Below, piece by piece: positions 1 through 7,163 of a stretch of 64,000 nucleotides of DNA (position 1 is its first letter; each line of letters opens with the position of its first letter). The stretch is from contig NC_015703.1 in assembly GCF_000218895.1 (NCBI RefSeq), positions 1,549,501 through 1,613,500 of the forward strand. Reading direction: 5' to 3'. Origin of the DNA: Runella slithyformis DSM 19594 (GTDB lineage Bacteria > Bacteroidota > Bacteroidia > Cytophagales > Spirosomataceae). The notes below the pieces were generated by a model. It was given only the letters and a program-made list of their open reading frames with translations, was not told the DNA's origin and searched no databases. The translations under genes were made by a program, and so were the position numbers.

Positions 1-168
1 GAGTACATGAATTCACGGGCGGGCTACGTAGAGCGGTTCTATGAGCGCCGCAAACGAATCTATAATCATGAGTTGGAAGACAATGTTCAGACGCTCATCC
101 GTCAGTGCCCTACCCTTCAGCCCGTGGTTGAAAACTTCTATGAGACACACCTGACCAAACCGAAGTGA
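1..168 (+). CDS. C-terminal end of an unidentified protein (partial)
   Basis: An open frame runs from the window edge to a TGA at 166-168 and gives 55 residues. The piece is rich in Arg, Glu and Tyr and ends in Lys-Pro-Lys. I recognise no domain in so short a tail, so no function is proposed. The frame is uninterrupted and ends directly before a tandem repeat, which fits a true gene end. Confidence 0.6.
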   Translation, partial: EYMNSRAGYVERFYERRKRIYNHELEDNVQTLIRQCPTLQPVVENFYETHLTKPK

Positions 169-180
169 AGAGAAGCGAGA

Positions 181-280
181 AATGTAAAACTGAAAAATGT
201 AAAACCGAAAAATATAAAACTGAAAAATGTAAAACCGAAAAATATAAAACTGAAAAATGTAAAACCGAAAAAGTAAAATC
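181..280. repeat. 15-bp tandem repeat, about 6.5 copies
   Basis: Units start at 181, 196, 211, 226, 241 and 256, with a degraded seventh at 271. The unit reads AATGTAAAACYGAAA; two of the six have AATAT instead of AATGT. Because 15 is a multiple of three, the array stays open in frame and could be read as a five-residue repeat (Lys-Cys/Tyr-Lys-Thr-Glu), but there is no convincing start for such a protein. The array follows the stop codon of the upstream gene by about 12 bp. Confidence 0.9.
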
Positions 281-300
281 CATTCAAGGAATCAATGAAC

Positions 301-359
301 TTTTACATTTTTCGGTTTTGCGCGGGGCCGCCCAAGCGGTTTACCATTTTTCGGTTTTT
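301..359. repeat. Inverted copies of the 15-bp repeat
   Basis: Positions 301-319 are the exact reverse complement of 19 bases of the array upstream (AAAACCGAAAAATGTAAAA), and 341-359 is a second, slightly altered copy. The RNA could fold the array back on these copies, giving alternative hairpins with a GC-rich stretch (320-340) between the two inverted copies. Confidence 0.8.
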
Positions 360-375
360 ACTATTTATTCATTCC

Positions 376-891
376 TTAAGCCGATTGATACGCCGCCGCT
401 TCTCTGCTTTCGAGCGTCGACACTTTGGCTCCGGCAAAAATAGTGTCGTATTGCTCCAAAAACGTCATAGCTTCACGCAGAAGCATTATTTCTTTCTGAT
501 GACTGTCAAGTACCATTCTTAGATTTTCGTTCAACCCATACAACCGCAGGAGGCTTTTTACAGTTTTATCTTCCATGGCAAACAGCTTGTCAACGATTCC
601 GAAGAAATCCGAACTTCTCATTCCTTCGGTTCTGACGTCAGCGATATTGACCAGTGCCTGCCACTTGTTTTTCAAAGCGTTCAATTCGGCAGAGGCACGG
701 TGCGAGACCGTTTGGTACGAAACGGCTTTTGCATAAAACCGTTCCGTTTCTTCGGTAAGCTGTTCAAAAAAAGTTTGAAAGAACCCGTTGCTGCCGTGAG
801 AGGCGGCCCATTCGGCGATACGCACCTGTAAGCGATTGAGCTGCATCAGATCACTTAAGAGAACGGGAGATATTTCGATGAATGCTTGCAT
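376..891 (-). CDS. Hypothetical helical protein, 171 aa
   Basis: The protein is mostly amphipathic helix with no signal peptide or membrane segment. It has the feel of a small helical bundle, but I cannot match it to a named family. The open frame extends to 984, yet the extra 31 residues are rich in Arg, Pro and Gly and look non-coding; the ATG at 891 opens straight into the helical part, so I chose it. It is transcribed away from the Dps/OmpA group and lies next to another small unknown gene. The repeat array lies just downstream of its stop. Confidence 0.55.
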   Translation of the reverse strand: MQAFIEISPVLLSDLMQLNRLQVRIAEWAASHGSNGFFQTFFEQLTEETERFYAKAVSYQTVSHRASAELNALKNKWQALVNIADVRTEGMRSSDFFGIVDKLFAMEDKTVKSLLRLYGLNENLRMVLDSHQKEIMLLREAMTFLEQYDTIFAGAKVSTLESREAAAYQSA

Positions 892-1024
892 GACTTGGTT
901 GATTTGAGCCGGGAAGGGACCACTGCGCCACGTTATTCGATCTTTGCGGCCACTCCCCCGGGGGGTGTATTCAGATGCTCTCAATGCGGTCTGTAAGACG
1001 CGTACAGGCTCCGCATGTGCGGCA

Positions 1025-1267
1025 TTAGGCTACAGGACAATAGTGCGGCAGGTCCAAGAGCCGGATGGCTTCTTTTTCGGCACTTTCAAACTCGGCCGCC
1101 GGACAGGGAACGCATTTAAGTTGTTCTATGATTGTGGGCGATATACGCCGTCTTTCGATGATCGGGTTGAAATCGTACAGGCTTATTACTTTTACTTCAT
1201 AGTCGCTCAACAGCTTGAAAAACTGACCTCCCCCTTTGCTTTTGAAGTACTCCGACTGTTTTTCCAT
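1025..1267 (-). CDS. Small hypothetical protein, 80 aa
   Basis: The frame is open upstream to 1387, but that extension is hydrophobic and AT-rich; the ATG at 1267 opens a soluble sequence beginning MEKQSEYF. No known motif is visible. It lies upstream of and codirectional with the 376-891 gene, with a gap of about 130 bp that contains a C6G5 palindrome-like run near 955. It could be a remnant or a small regulator; neither can be supported. Confidence 0.35.
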   Translation of the reverse strand: MEKQSEYFKSKGGGQFFKLLSDYEVKVISLYDFNPIIERRRISPTIIEQLKCVPCPAAEFESAEKEAIRLLDLPHYCPVA

Positions 1268-1484
1268 TGAAAAAAATAGTTGTGTTATAATGCTTGGAAA
1301 TGAGTATAAAGATAATAAATAAATATTGAATAAAAAAGCAAATATCTGTTTATCAAAGTGCCATTTTCCTTCGAAAGAATCGACCATTTTGAGCCTTTAT
1401 AACCTCCTGAAAAACAATAAGATATGCACACAGAAAGAAGCACTGCGGAGACCGTCGGTCCTTTGGACATTTTTTCACAAAAAA

Positions 1485-1513
1485 AGAGCCGGGGGACAAA
1501 ATCCCCCGGCTCT
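1485..1513 (-). terminator. Rho-independent terminator
   Basis: A perfect 12-bp stem (1485-1496 with 1502-1513, AGAGCCGGGGGA) and a five-base loop is followed on the minus strand by a run of T. It lies just beyond the stop of the 1557-1814 gene and probably ends the minus-strand transcript of the OmpA group. Confidence 0.85.
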
Positions 1514-1556
1514 CAACCCATTCCTAAACCCTTTACCTTATGAAAAATCTACTACA

Positions 1557-1814
1557 CTATTTTTTGATCGGAATCGTGTTTGGCGGTTCGTTGTACCCAC
1601 GATTCTTACTCATATTTTTGCTCTTGGAAGATCGGATACTCTCATTTTTGGACGTATGAGGGCTATCAGACTTTATTTTACTGTCTTCCGGCGTTTTTTC
1701 GTTTTCAGCGGAAAACTTCTTCGATAGAAGTACTTCCGTTGAATTTTCGGTAGTACCGGACACCCCTTTTGTATTATCTGCGATTATCTCTTCGTCGTCA
1801 ACTGATCTTTTCAT
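1557..1814 (-). CDS. Hypothetical hydrophilic protein, 85 aa
   Basis: A low-complexity, strongly hydrophilic protein rich in Ser, Lys, Glu and Asn with no membrane segment or signal peptide; likely disordered. It is last in a minus-strand run behind an equally hydrophilic 60-aa protein and an OmpA lipoprotein, with 12 bp to the former, and is followed by a strong terminator. Such small disordered proteins beside stress genes often act as protectants, but that is only an inference. A 39-codon hydrophobic frame (1540-1659) lies opposite its 3' half. Confidence 0.5.
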   Translation of the reverse strand: MKRSVDDEEIIADNTKGVSGTTENSTEVLLSKKFSAENEKTPEDSKIKSDSPHTSKNESIRSSKSKNMSKNRGYNEPPNTIPIKK

Positions 1815-1826
1815 AGCTATTATTGG

Positions 1827-2009
1827 CTAATCGCTGGTATATTTTTCGGCTTCTTCCGCCTTTTTTTTATGCTCTTTATACAACTTGACGTCTACTTTTT
1901 CAGGGTCTACCTCCGTTGTTTTTGGCGAAGTGTCGGCCTCTTTCTTTTTGACTTCGCCCGTTTTAGGGTTTTCTTCAAAATCCTGAGGTGTCACTACGTT
2001 GTCTGCCAT
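1827..2009 (-). CDS. Hypothetical hydrophilic protein, 60 aa
   Basis: Acid- and lysine-rich short protein beginning MADNVVTPQDF, with no cysteine, membrane segment or known motif; likely disordered. It lies 21 bp downstream of the OmpA lipoprotein gene and 12 bp upstream of another hydrophilic small gene, so the three are probably cotranscribed. The tight spacing is the best evidence that it is real. Confidence 0.5.
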   Translation of the reverse strand: MADNVVTPQDFEENPKTGEVKKKEADTSPKTTEVDPEKVDVKLYKEHKKKAEEAEKYTSD

Positions 2010-2030
2010 ACTATTATCATTTTCAAGTGA

Positions 2031-2735
2031 TTACCCATTTTTTTTATTCTCAGCGGCTTCGCGCTTGGCCTGCTTTTTCAAGGCTTGACCCGCCACGATA
2101 GCTACCTCAATCCGCTGATTTTGACGACGCCCATCTTCGGTACCGTTAGATACTTTAGGGGTCTGTTCGCCAAAGCCCTGCGTAACGATCCGCAGCTGAG
2201 GCACACCGTGGGCCTGCAAAAAATCAGCCAACGCTTCTGCCCGTTTTTCCGAGAGCACTTGGTTTTGTTTTGCTTCACCCTCTCCATCCGTATGTCCGGC
2301 AACCAAAATTTCGGTATCCTTATACGTGAGGAGGGTTTCAGCCAATTTTTTCAATTGCGGTTGAGGATCATTGGAGAGAGCATACGTATCATCTCCGAAC
2401 AGTACTGCTGAGTTCATCGTGATCTTTATGCCCTCTCCAATCCGTTCTACCTTGGCGACCCAATTCAAATCCTCGCTCAGTTGTATGGTTTGCTTCTGCA
2501 TGTATCCTTCAATGATGGAACCTGCAGCACCGCCAACCGTTGAGGCTGCTATGGCATAATTAGCAGGGCTTTTAGATCTGCTAATCATTTGTTTGGGAGC
2601 CGAGGCAGTACCGTTCCCCGACTTTTTTGTGTTTGGTGTGGATGTACAGTCGGAAAGCCCCGCAATAAGCAATATATGTAATGTACAGCTTGTCAGGCTT
2701 TTGACTGTCGGTATATGTATTCCTGCTGTTTTCAT
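2031..2735 (-). CDS. OmpA-family lipoprotein
   Basis: A 234-aa envelope lipoprotein. The N-terminus is a lipoprotein signal with lipobox LSDC (Cys30). A glycine-zipper segment follows at about 65-78 (STVGGAAGSIIEG). The C-terminal half (about 110-215) is an OmpA-type peptidoglycan-binding domain, with the expected GHTDGEG loop, the LSEKRAEAL helix and a final NQRIEV strand. The role is to tie the outer membrane to the cell wall. The gene heads a short minus-strand run with two small hydrophilic genes, and the Dps gene is only 10 bp upstream, so all four may share a transcript. Confidence 0.85.
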   Translation of the reverse strand: MKTAGIHIPTVKSLTSCTLHILLIAGLSDCTSTPNTKKSGNGTASAPKQMISRSKSPANYAIAASTVGGAAGSIIEGYMQKQTIQLSEDLNWVAKVERIGEGIKITMNSAVLFGDDTYALSNDPQPQLKKLAETLLTYKDTEILVAGHTDGEGEAKQNQVLSEKRAEALADFLQAHGVPQLRIVTQGFGEQTPKVSNGTEDGRRQNQRIEVAIVAGQALKKQAKREAAENKKNG

Positions 2736-2745
2736 GGCTGCAAAC

Positions 2746-3213
2746 TTATTTTAAAAAAGAGCGCAGCATCCAGGCCATTTTTTCGTGTTGTGCCAGCACG
2801 CCCGTCAGGAAATCAGTGGTTACAGGATCATTGTATTTTTCACTTTTTTCGACATGGCTTCGCAAATGTTTGCAAAGCTCTTCGTGGTCGTGCAATAACT
2901 GCCTGATCTGTTGCTCCTGCTGCTGATGATAGGGCCCTTCCTCCAAACGAGTGATCGACAAAAACTCTTTCATGGTACCGATAGCCTGCTCGCCCAGTTG
3001 GGTTACGCGCTCGGCTGTTTCGTCAATCAAATGGGTAATGATCTCGTACTGCGTCTCATAAAACTTGTGCAATTCCATGAAACTCGAACTTCTGATGTTC
3101 CAGTGATAATTGCGCGTTTTGATCAGCAAGACATGCTCATCGGCCAATGTTTTGTGCAACATATCGACAATTTTCTCCGTTTGCACTTCCGGTATTCCAA
3201 TATCTGCCTGCAT
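2746..3213 (-). CDS. dps: Dps-family DNA-protecting ferritin
   Basis: A 155-aa protein of normal Dps length. Dps dodecamers oxidise Fe(II) with hydrogen peroxide, store the iron and shield DNA. The ferroxidase residues are visible: His37 in NYHWN, His49 in ELHKFYE, and Asp64 and Glu68 in DETAER. There is no signal peptide, as expected for a cytoplasmic protein. Its stop lies 10 bp before the OmpA lipoprotein start. Unlike several neighbours, its upstream region lacks the TGGGGAA element, so its control may differ. Confidence 0.9.
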   Translation of the reverse strand: MQADIGIPEVQTEKIVDMLHKTLADEHVLLIKTRNYHWNIRSSSFMELHKFYETQYEIITHLIDETAERVTQLGEQAIGTMKEFLSITRLEEGPYHQQQEQQIRQLLHDHEELCKHLRSHVEKSEKYNDPVTTDFLTGVLAQHEKMAWMLRSFLK

Positions 3214-3367
3214 GATACTTTTACTTGATTTAAAACTAATAATGGTGTTTTTTTGAAACGGCAGGGATAACGGGAAAATAAACTTTGGTTTCTTGATGAT
3301 TATAGGCTAAAAAGTCGTGCCGGAGGCTTTCTTTTTTGTAAAACGAAAAAAAATACGTCTTACTCAG

Positions 3368-3604
3368 TTATTTAAGCCGATGGGCATTGAGCTTTACCCT
3401 GCGAAAAAAATCATCCCGTCTCCGGCGATTAAAACTCAGTGTCGAGTCAGTACCTTCTGTACCGGAGGTATGCGATAGATACAACATCCCCACAGAAGTG
3501 GCCAGTCCTACCAGCCCGGTGATTGTGAGTAACAAAGCGATTTCCATAACATTAAGCCGGTTAAGATTTTCCGATGTTGTATCTACACCTATCCTTCCAT
3601 ACAT
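3368..3604 (-). CDS. Small single-pass membrane protein, 78 aa
   Basis: One membrane helix is followed by a Ser/Thr-rich link and a very basic C-terminus (RRRRDDFFRRVKLNAHR) that would stay in the cytoplasm. The gene may instead start at an internal ATG (3547), right before the hydrophobic segment MEIALLLTITG; I keep the longer form without strong proof. No family is recognised. It sits among other small stress-type membrane proteins on the same strand. Confidence 0.45.
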   Translation of the reverse strand: MYGRIGVDTTSENLNRLNVMEIALLLTITGLVGLATSVGMLYLSHTSGTEGTDSTLSFNRRRRDDFFRRVKLNAHRLK

Positions 3605-3697
3605 GATGACTGACGAATCCCAAATACTTAAACCTTGTTTATCAGCATATTACGAATCCATCAACGCATCCTTTTCCCAGAGAAGCAGCCATTTTTT

Positions 3698-3850
3698 TCA
3701 GACTGTGCCGCGGCGAATAAAACCGAGGATCAATGAAATGATCGCGAGTACCAACAGGATATGAATAAGCCCGCCGGCGCTGTAAGCAAATGCTCCGATG
3801 AGCCAGCCGATGATCAGTATAACTGCAATGATATATAATATGGAACGCAT
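3698..3850 (-). CDS. lmo0937-type small membrane protein, 50 aa
   Basis: Translation of the minus strand from ATG 3850 to TGA 3698 gives a 50-residue protein, MRSILYIIAVILIIGWLIG onwards, with two hydrophobic helices around an AGGLIHILLV turn. This matches the small lmo0937-family membrane proteins common in Bacteroidota, often near stress genes; their function is unknown. It has no obvious partner, being separated by about 90 bp from the next minus-strand gene. A GGGGAATATATTCCCC palindrome lies about 117 bp upstream of its start. Confidence 0.8.
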   Translation of the reverse strand: MRSILYIIAVILIIGWLIGAFAYSAGGLIHILLVLAIISLILGFIRRGTV

Positions 3851-3966
3851 GGCTTTAAAAATTAAAAGGTGACACTTTGTTTGATATTTCTAATCGGTCA
3901 AATACTTGTGCCACAGCTCAAAACGAGGGAGATATGTAGAAATTCGGCCTATCTCTCACCAATTGT

Positions 3967-3982
3967 GGGGAATATATTCCCC
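3967..3982. promoter_or_regulatory. Candidate operator palindrome GGGGAATATATTCCCC
   Basis: A perfect 16-bp palindrome lies in the 372-bp gap (3851-4222) between two divergent genes, the lmo0937-type gene (minus) and the TspO-like gene (plus). TGGGGAA recurs in five other gaps of this region (12007, 15271, 21935, 23250, 24467). No other feature was seen in the gap. Confidence 0.5.
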
Positions 3983-4222
3983 GTTTATTAGTTAAACAAT
4001 CTCGTGGAATAGTTGTTGACTTTCAGGGAGTATCTTAACCGGTCTTATAAATACGTTCACTAAAAATACATCTCCCTTTTAAAAACTGCTTTTGAAGAGT
4101 TTTCAAATGATAATGCTTTAAAAATCAGCGTCTCATTGTCGTATTATACGTTGTTTTCATTAGCCTCCATGCTGTTGGTATTTATGACCGGTAACTAAAA
4201 AGCTCACTTAACCATAACTTCT

Positions 4223-5098
4223 ATGAAAGCACCTTGGAATAAATCAGCCATAAAGGCCTATCAGATCTTCAATTGGGTCTTTTTCTCCGCCATGGTCTTT
4301 GTGAATTATTTGGCAAATGCCCTGCCGATCAACGACAAAACCACCGGTCAACTCTCTAATCAATACCCCAATTTATTTGTGCCTGCGCCCATTACTTTTT
4401 CAATCTGGGGCGTCATTTATCTGCTGTTGCTGTGGTTTTGTATCAAACAAAGCAAGTCGTTGTTCAGCCGTCAGGCCGACCCTGCCACTGCCGAAACCGT
4501 ATCGGTCGTTGGCCCGCGGTTTATCGTCACCTGTGTCTTAAATATGGTGTGGATCTTTTCCTGGCACTATGAATACATCGCGTTTTCGGTCTTCATAATG
4601 GTGCTGTTTCTCGCTCAATTGATCAACCTCAACGCACGTATTCACACGCTGACTCCGTACTTAGCCAATACCTCTCGCTTTACCGTAAAGGCACCTTTTG
4701 GGGTATATTTAGGCTGGATATGCATCGCAACGGTGGCCAACATTACTGCCCTTTTAGTCTATTTCAACCCGAATGGTTGGGGACAAAGCGACGTATTTTG
4801 GGCCTCTGCGATGGCGTTGGTCGGAGCCATCATCAGTAGCTACGCGTTGCTCAAACTGTGCAATGCTTACATTGGATTGGCCGTTATCTGGGCTCTTGTC
4901 GGGATCATCATCGCCCGGTTAGATGCGGAAGTCTACCACCGTTTTGTGGTCTGGTCGGCGGTATTTGGAATTATGATTGTAAGTGCATCAGTTCTGGCAG
5001 AGATCACGGGCTCGTTGTTCAGGACCAAAAAAGTAAAGGTAGTAGGCACTACCGATACCTCCACGCATACCACCATTATTTCAAACTTAAAGAGCTGA
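4223..5098 (+). CDS. Tryptophan-rich sensory protein (TspO/MBR-like)
   Basis: A 291-aa integral membrane protein with about eight hydrophobic segments. The early stretch ALPINDKTTGQLSNQYPN, followed by a Trp-rich first helix pair (PITFSIWGVIYLLLLWF), is typical of the long bacterial relatives of TspO, which are roughly twice the length of classical TspO. TspO proteins bind porphyrins or related ligands and take part in stress signalling; the role of this longer branch is not established. Its own terminator follows. The upstream gap holds the GGGGAATATATTCCCC palindrome. Confidence 0.75.
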   Translation: MKAPWNKSAIKAYQIFNWVFFSAMVFVNYLANALPINDKTTGQLSNQYPNLFVPAPITFSIWGVIYLLLLWFCIKQSKSLFSRQADPATAETVSVVGPRFIVTCVLNMVWIFSWHYEYIAFSVFIMVLFLAQLINLNARIHTLTPYLANTSRFTVKAPFGVYLGWICIATVANITALLVYFNPNGWGQSDVFWASAMALVGAIISSYALLKLCNAYIGLAVIWALVGIIIARLDAEVYHRFVVWSAVFGIMIVSASVLAEITGSLFRTKKVKVVGTTDTSTHTTIISNLKS

Positions 5099-5127
5099 TT
5101 ATCAATACTTAGCCTATTACTACCTAA

Positions 5128-5169
5128 ACATCGTTCATAGCCATTGGGCAATGAACGATGTCTTTTTTT
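5128..5169 (+). terminator. Rho-independent terminator
   Basis: An 11-bp stem (5128-5138 with 5151-5161, ACATCGTTCAT) is followed on the plus strand by CTTTTTTTC. It ends the TspO-like gene and reaches the stop of the converging kinase gene. Confidence 0.85.
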
Positions 5170-6626
5170 CAATTTTCCTGCACCTGTTTTAATTCACCCA
5201 AAGGAAAGGTAACGGTAAACGTAGTTCCTTTTCCAACTTCCGACTCGACTTCAACCGTAGCGCGGTGTGACTGCAAAATGGTCAGAGTAGCGGCCAAACC
5301 GAGTCCCAGACCATTCATTTTCGAGGTAAAATAAGGCTCAAACAAGCGGTTGATATTTTCGGGACTGATACCGGAGCCATTGTCCTGCACTTCTACATAG
5401 CAGGAGGTTGCTACAGTATAGGTAGAGAGTGTAAGCTCACCTTTGCTCTCCTCCATTGCCTCTATGGCGTTGATGATCAGGTTGAGTAAGGCTATTTTGA
5501 TTTTGGGTTCATCCAACAGCAACAGGCAATCTTCTCCGTAATTTTTGATGAGTCGGATTTTCTTCAGGCTTAACCGGTCTTCCGCTTCACTGAGCGTTTG
5601 CTCCAGAAGGTCATGGATAGATATTCTCCTGAGGATGGCTTCCTGCGGCTTAAAGGAATTGAGTAGTTCAGAGATCAGCACATTGATCCGCTTGCTGTTT
5701 CGACGAATAATATCTGCAAACAGACGCTGATCATCGTCCTGCAGATCGGCTTCCAGTTGGTCGAGTGAGAGGTGAATATTGGTAAGCGGATTGCGAACCT
5801 CGTGCGCCAGGGTACGGACCAACCGCGCCGTTGAAGCCGATTTTTCGGCCAGCAACTTATCGCGTTCCACTTTTTTTCGAGCCGTAATATCCTGAATAAC
5901 AAGAAGATAATAGCCACTTCCTTCGCTATCGTTTTGTTTACTGGCATGCAGCGAGCACAGCACACGTTCGCCGCTTTTGCGTACCAGCCATACCTCCAGG
6001 TTTTCGACCAGGCCTTTTTCTTCCAAGGCCTGTATATACATGGCATGCTGGGCCGGAATGGCAAACAGGTCCTGCGAGCACAGGCGCAGGATCTCCGATT
6101 CGGTATAGCCAAGGAGGTCGAGCGCAGTGTTGTTATTGTAGAAGATGAGCCCTTTGGGCCATTTGAGCAACACGGCATCTTTCAACTGACCGAAGATTCC
6201 CCGCAGACGGGTTTCACTCTCACGCAGGCGTTGCAACACGATAGAGCGCTCAAGGGCGTAGCGAATACAACGGTCCAGTTTTTCGGAGTCCAACTCGCTC
6301 TTTACGAGATAATCCATCGCCCCGAGCCGCATGGCCTCCACATCCACCTGCTGGTCGCCTTTACCCGTAAGGAGCACGATGGGGCAGCTTACTCCACTCT
6401 GAATAGCCGCTTTCAGAAGGTCTATACCCGTTTTGGCACCGAGAAGGAAGTCAAAGAAACACAGGTCAAATTTGGCGTGGGTCAGTTGGTCAATGCCTTC
6501 GGTAAAGGAGCCGGCCCACGTAATAACAAACGTTTTGTTTCGAATATCTTTGAGGTAATCTGACGTAAGGAAAAAATCATCTTCATCATCATCTACAATG
6601 AGTAGTCTAATGGTGTCTTTCTGCAT
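5169..6626 (-). CDS. Histidine kinase with N-terminal receiver (REC-PAS-HisKA-HATPase)
   Basis: A 485-aa soluble hybrid kinase. Residues 1-125 form a receiver domain with acidic pocket VDDDEDD, phospho-acceptor Asp59 and a conserved lysine in YLVKSEL. A PAS domain follows (about 140-255), then a dimerisation helix with the phospho-His in LAHEVRNPLTN, and an ATPase domain with N box (LLNLIINAIEAM) and G boxes (DNGSGIS, GLGLGL). No membrane segment is present, so the input is cytoplasmic or comes through the receiver. Its ATG overlaps the stop of the upstream receiver gene by one base (TAATG), so the pair is translationally coupled, and it ends the rpoN-headed operon. Confidence 0.9.
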   Translation of the reverse strand: MQKDTIRLLIVDDDEDDFFLTSDYLKDIRNKTFVITWAGSFTEGIDQLTHAKFDLCFFDFLLGAKTGIDLLKAAIQSGVSCPIVLLTGKGDQQVDVEAMRLGAMDYLVKSELDSEKLDRCIRYALERSIVLQRLRESETRLRGIFGQLKDAVLLKWPKGLIFYNNNTALDLLGYTESEILRLCSQDLFAIPAQHAMYIQALEEKGLVENLEVWLVRKSGERVLCSLHASKQNDSEGSGYYLLVIQDITARKKVERDKLLAEKSASTARLVRTLAHEVRNPLTNIHLSLDQLEADLQDDDQRLFADIIRRNSKRINVLISELLNSFKPQEAILRRISIHDLLEQTLSEAEDRLSLKKIRLIKNYGEDCLLLLDEPKIKIALLNLIINAIEAMEESKGELTLSTYTVATSCYVEVQDNGSGISPENINRLFEPYFTSKMNGLGLGLAATLTILQSHRATVEVESEVGKGTTFTVTFPLGELKQVQEN

Positions 6627-7096
6627 TATTCGGCGGAGTTGGGAAGTTGGACAATATCAAACCAATAATGCCCGACCGTACGGGCTACATCAATAAAATC
6701 CCCAAAGGATACCGGCTTAGTAATAAAGCAATTAACCCCTAAGTCATAGGTTTGTAACACATCCTGCTCCGCTTTGGAAGTGGTCAGGACCACTACGGGA
6801 ATGGCCCGGAGGTTTGGGTCTGACTTGATTTCTTTCAGGGCCTCCCGCCCGTCCATTTTAGGCATATTGAGGTCGAGCAGAATGATGCCCGGTCGGGGAC
6901 TGTCGGCGGGGTTGCTGTACCTGTTGCGGCGTTTAAGATAATCCATCAATTCTACACCATCATTTACAAAGCGAATTTCATTCAGCAGGTAGTTTTCTTC
7001 AAATGCCTCCTTCGTAAACATCCGATCATCTTCATCATCGTCGGCAATTAAAATAACAACGCTTTTTCGCACTTCACGAATCTCAGTGGTGTCCAT
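6626..7096 (-). CDS. Single-domain response regulator (Rcp1-like)
   Basis: A 156-aa CheY-like receiver with no output domain. The acid pair is in IADDDEDD, the phospho-acceptor is Asp75 in LLDLNMP, the switch threonine lies in VVLTTSK and the lysine in ITKPVS. Stand-alone receivers of this Rcp1-type pass phosphoryl groups between kinases. Its stop overlaps the start of the REC-PAS kinase by one base, and a PAS kinase gene ends 67 bp upstream, so it is well placed to link the two. A close paralogue lies at 13477. Confidence 0.9.
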   Translation of the reverse strand: MDTTEIREVRKSVVILIADDDEDDRMFTKEAFEENYLLNEIRFVNDGVELMDYLKRRNRYSNPADSPRPGIILLDLNMPKMDGREALKEIKSDPNLRAIPVVVLTTSKAEQDVLQTYDLGVNCFITKPVSFGDFIDVARTVGHYWFDIVQLPNSAE

Positions 7097-7163
7097 AGTA
7101 CATCAGATTTGTTATAAGCAGGGTACGCTCAGACGGCTTAATTCAATTCACGGGTGTCTTGTG

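Noticed and set aside
181-280. CRISPR array
   Set aside because: The unit is 15 bp with no spacers between copies, and no cas gene is near.
165-443. Open frame across the 15-bp array with repeated KCKTE/KYKTE
   Set aside because: It needs a GTG start inside the previous gene end, and the frame is open only because the unit length is a multiple of three.
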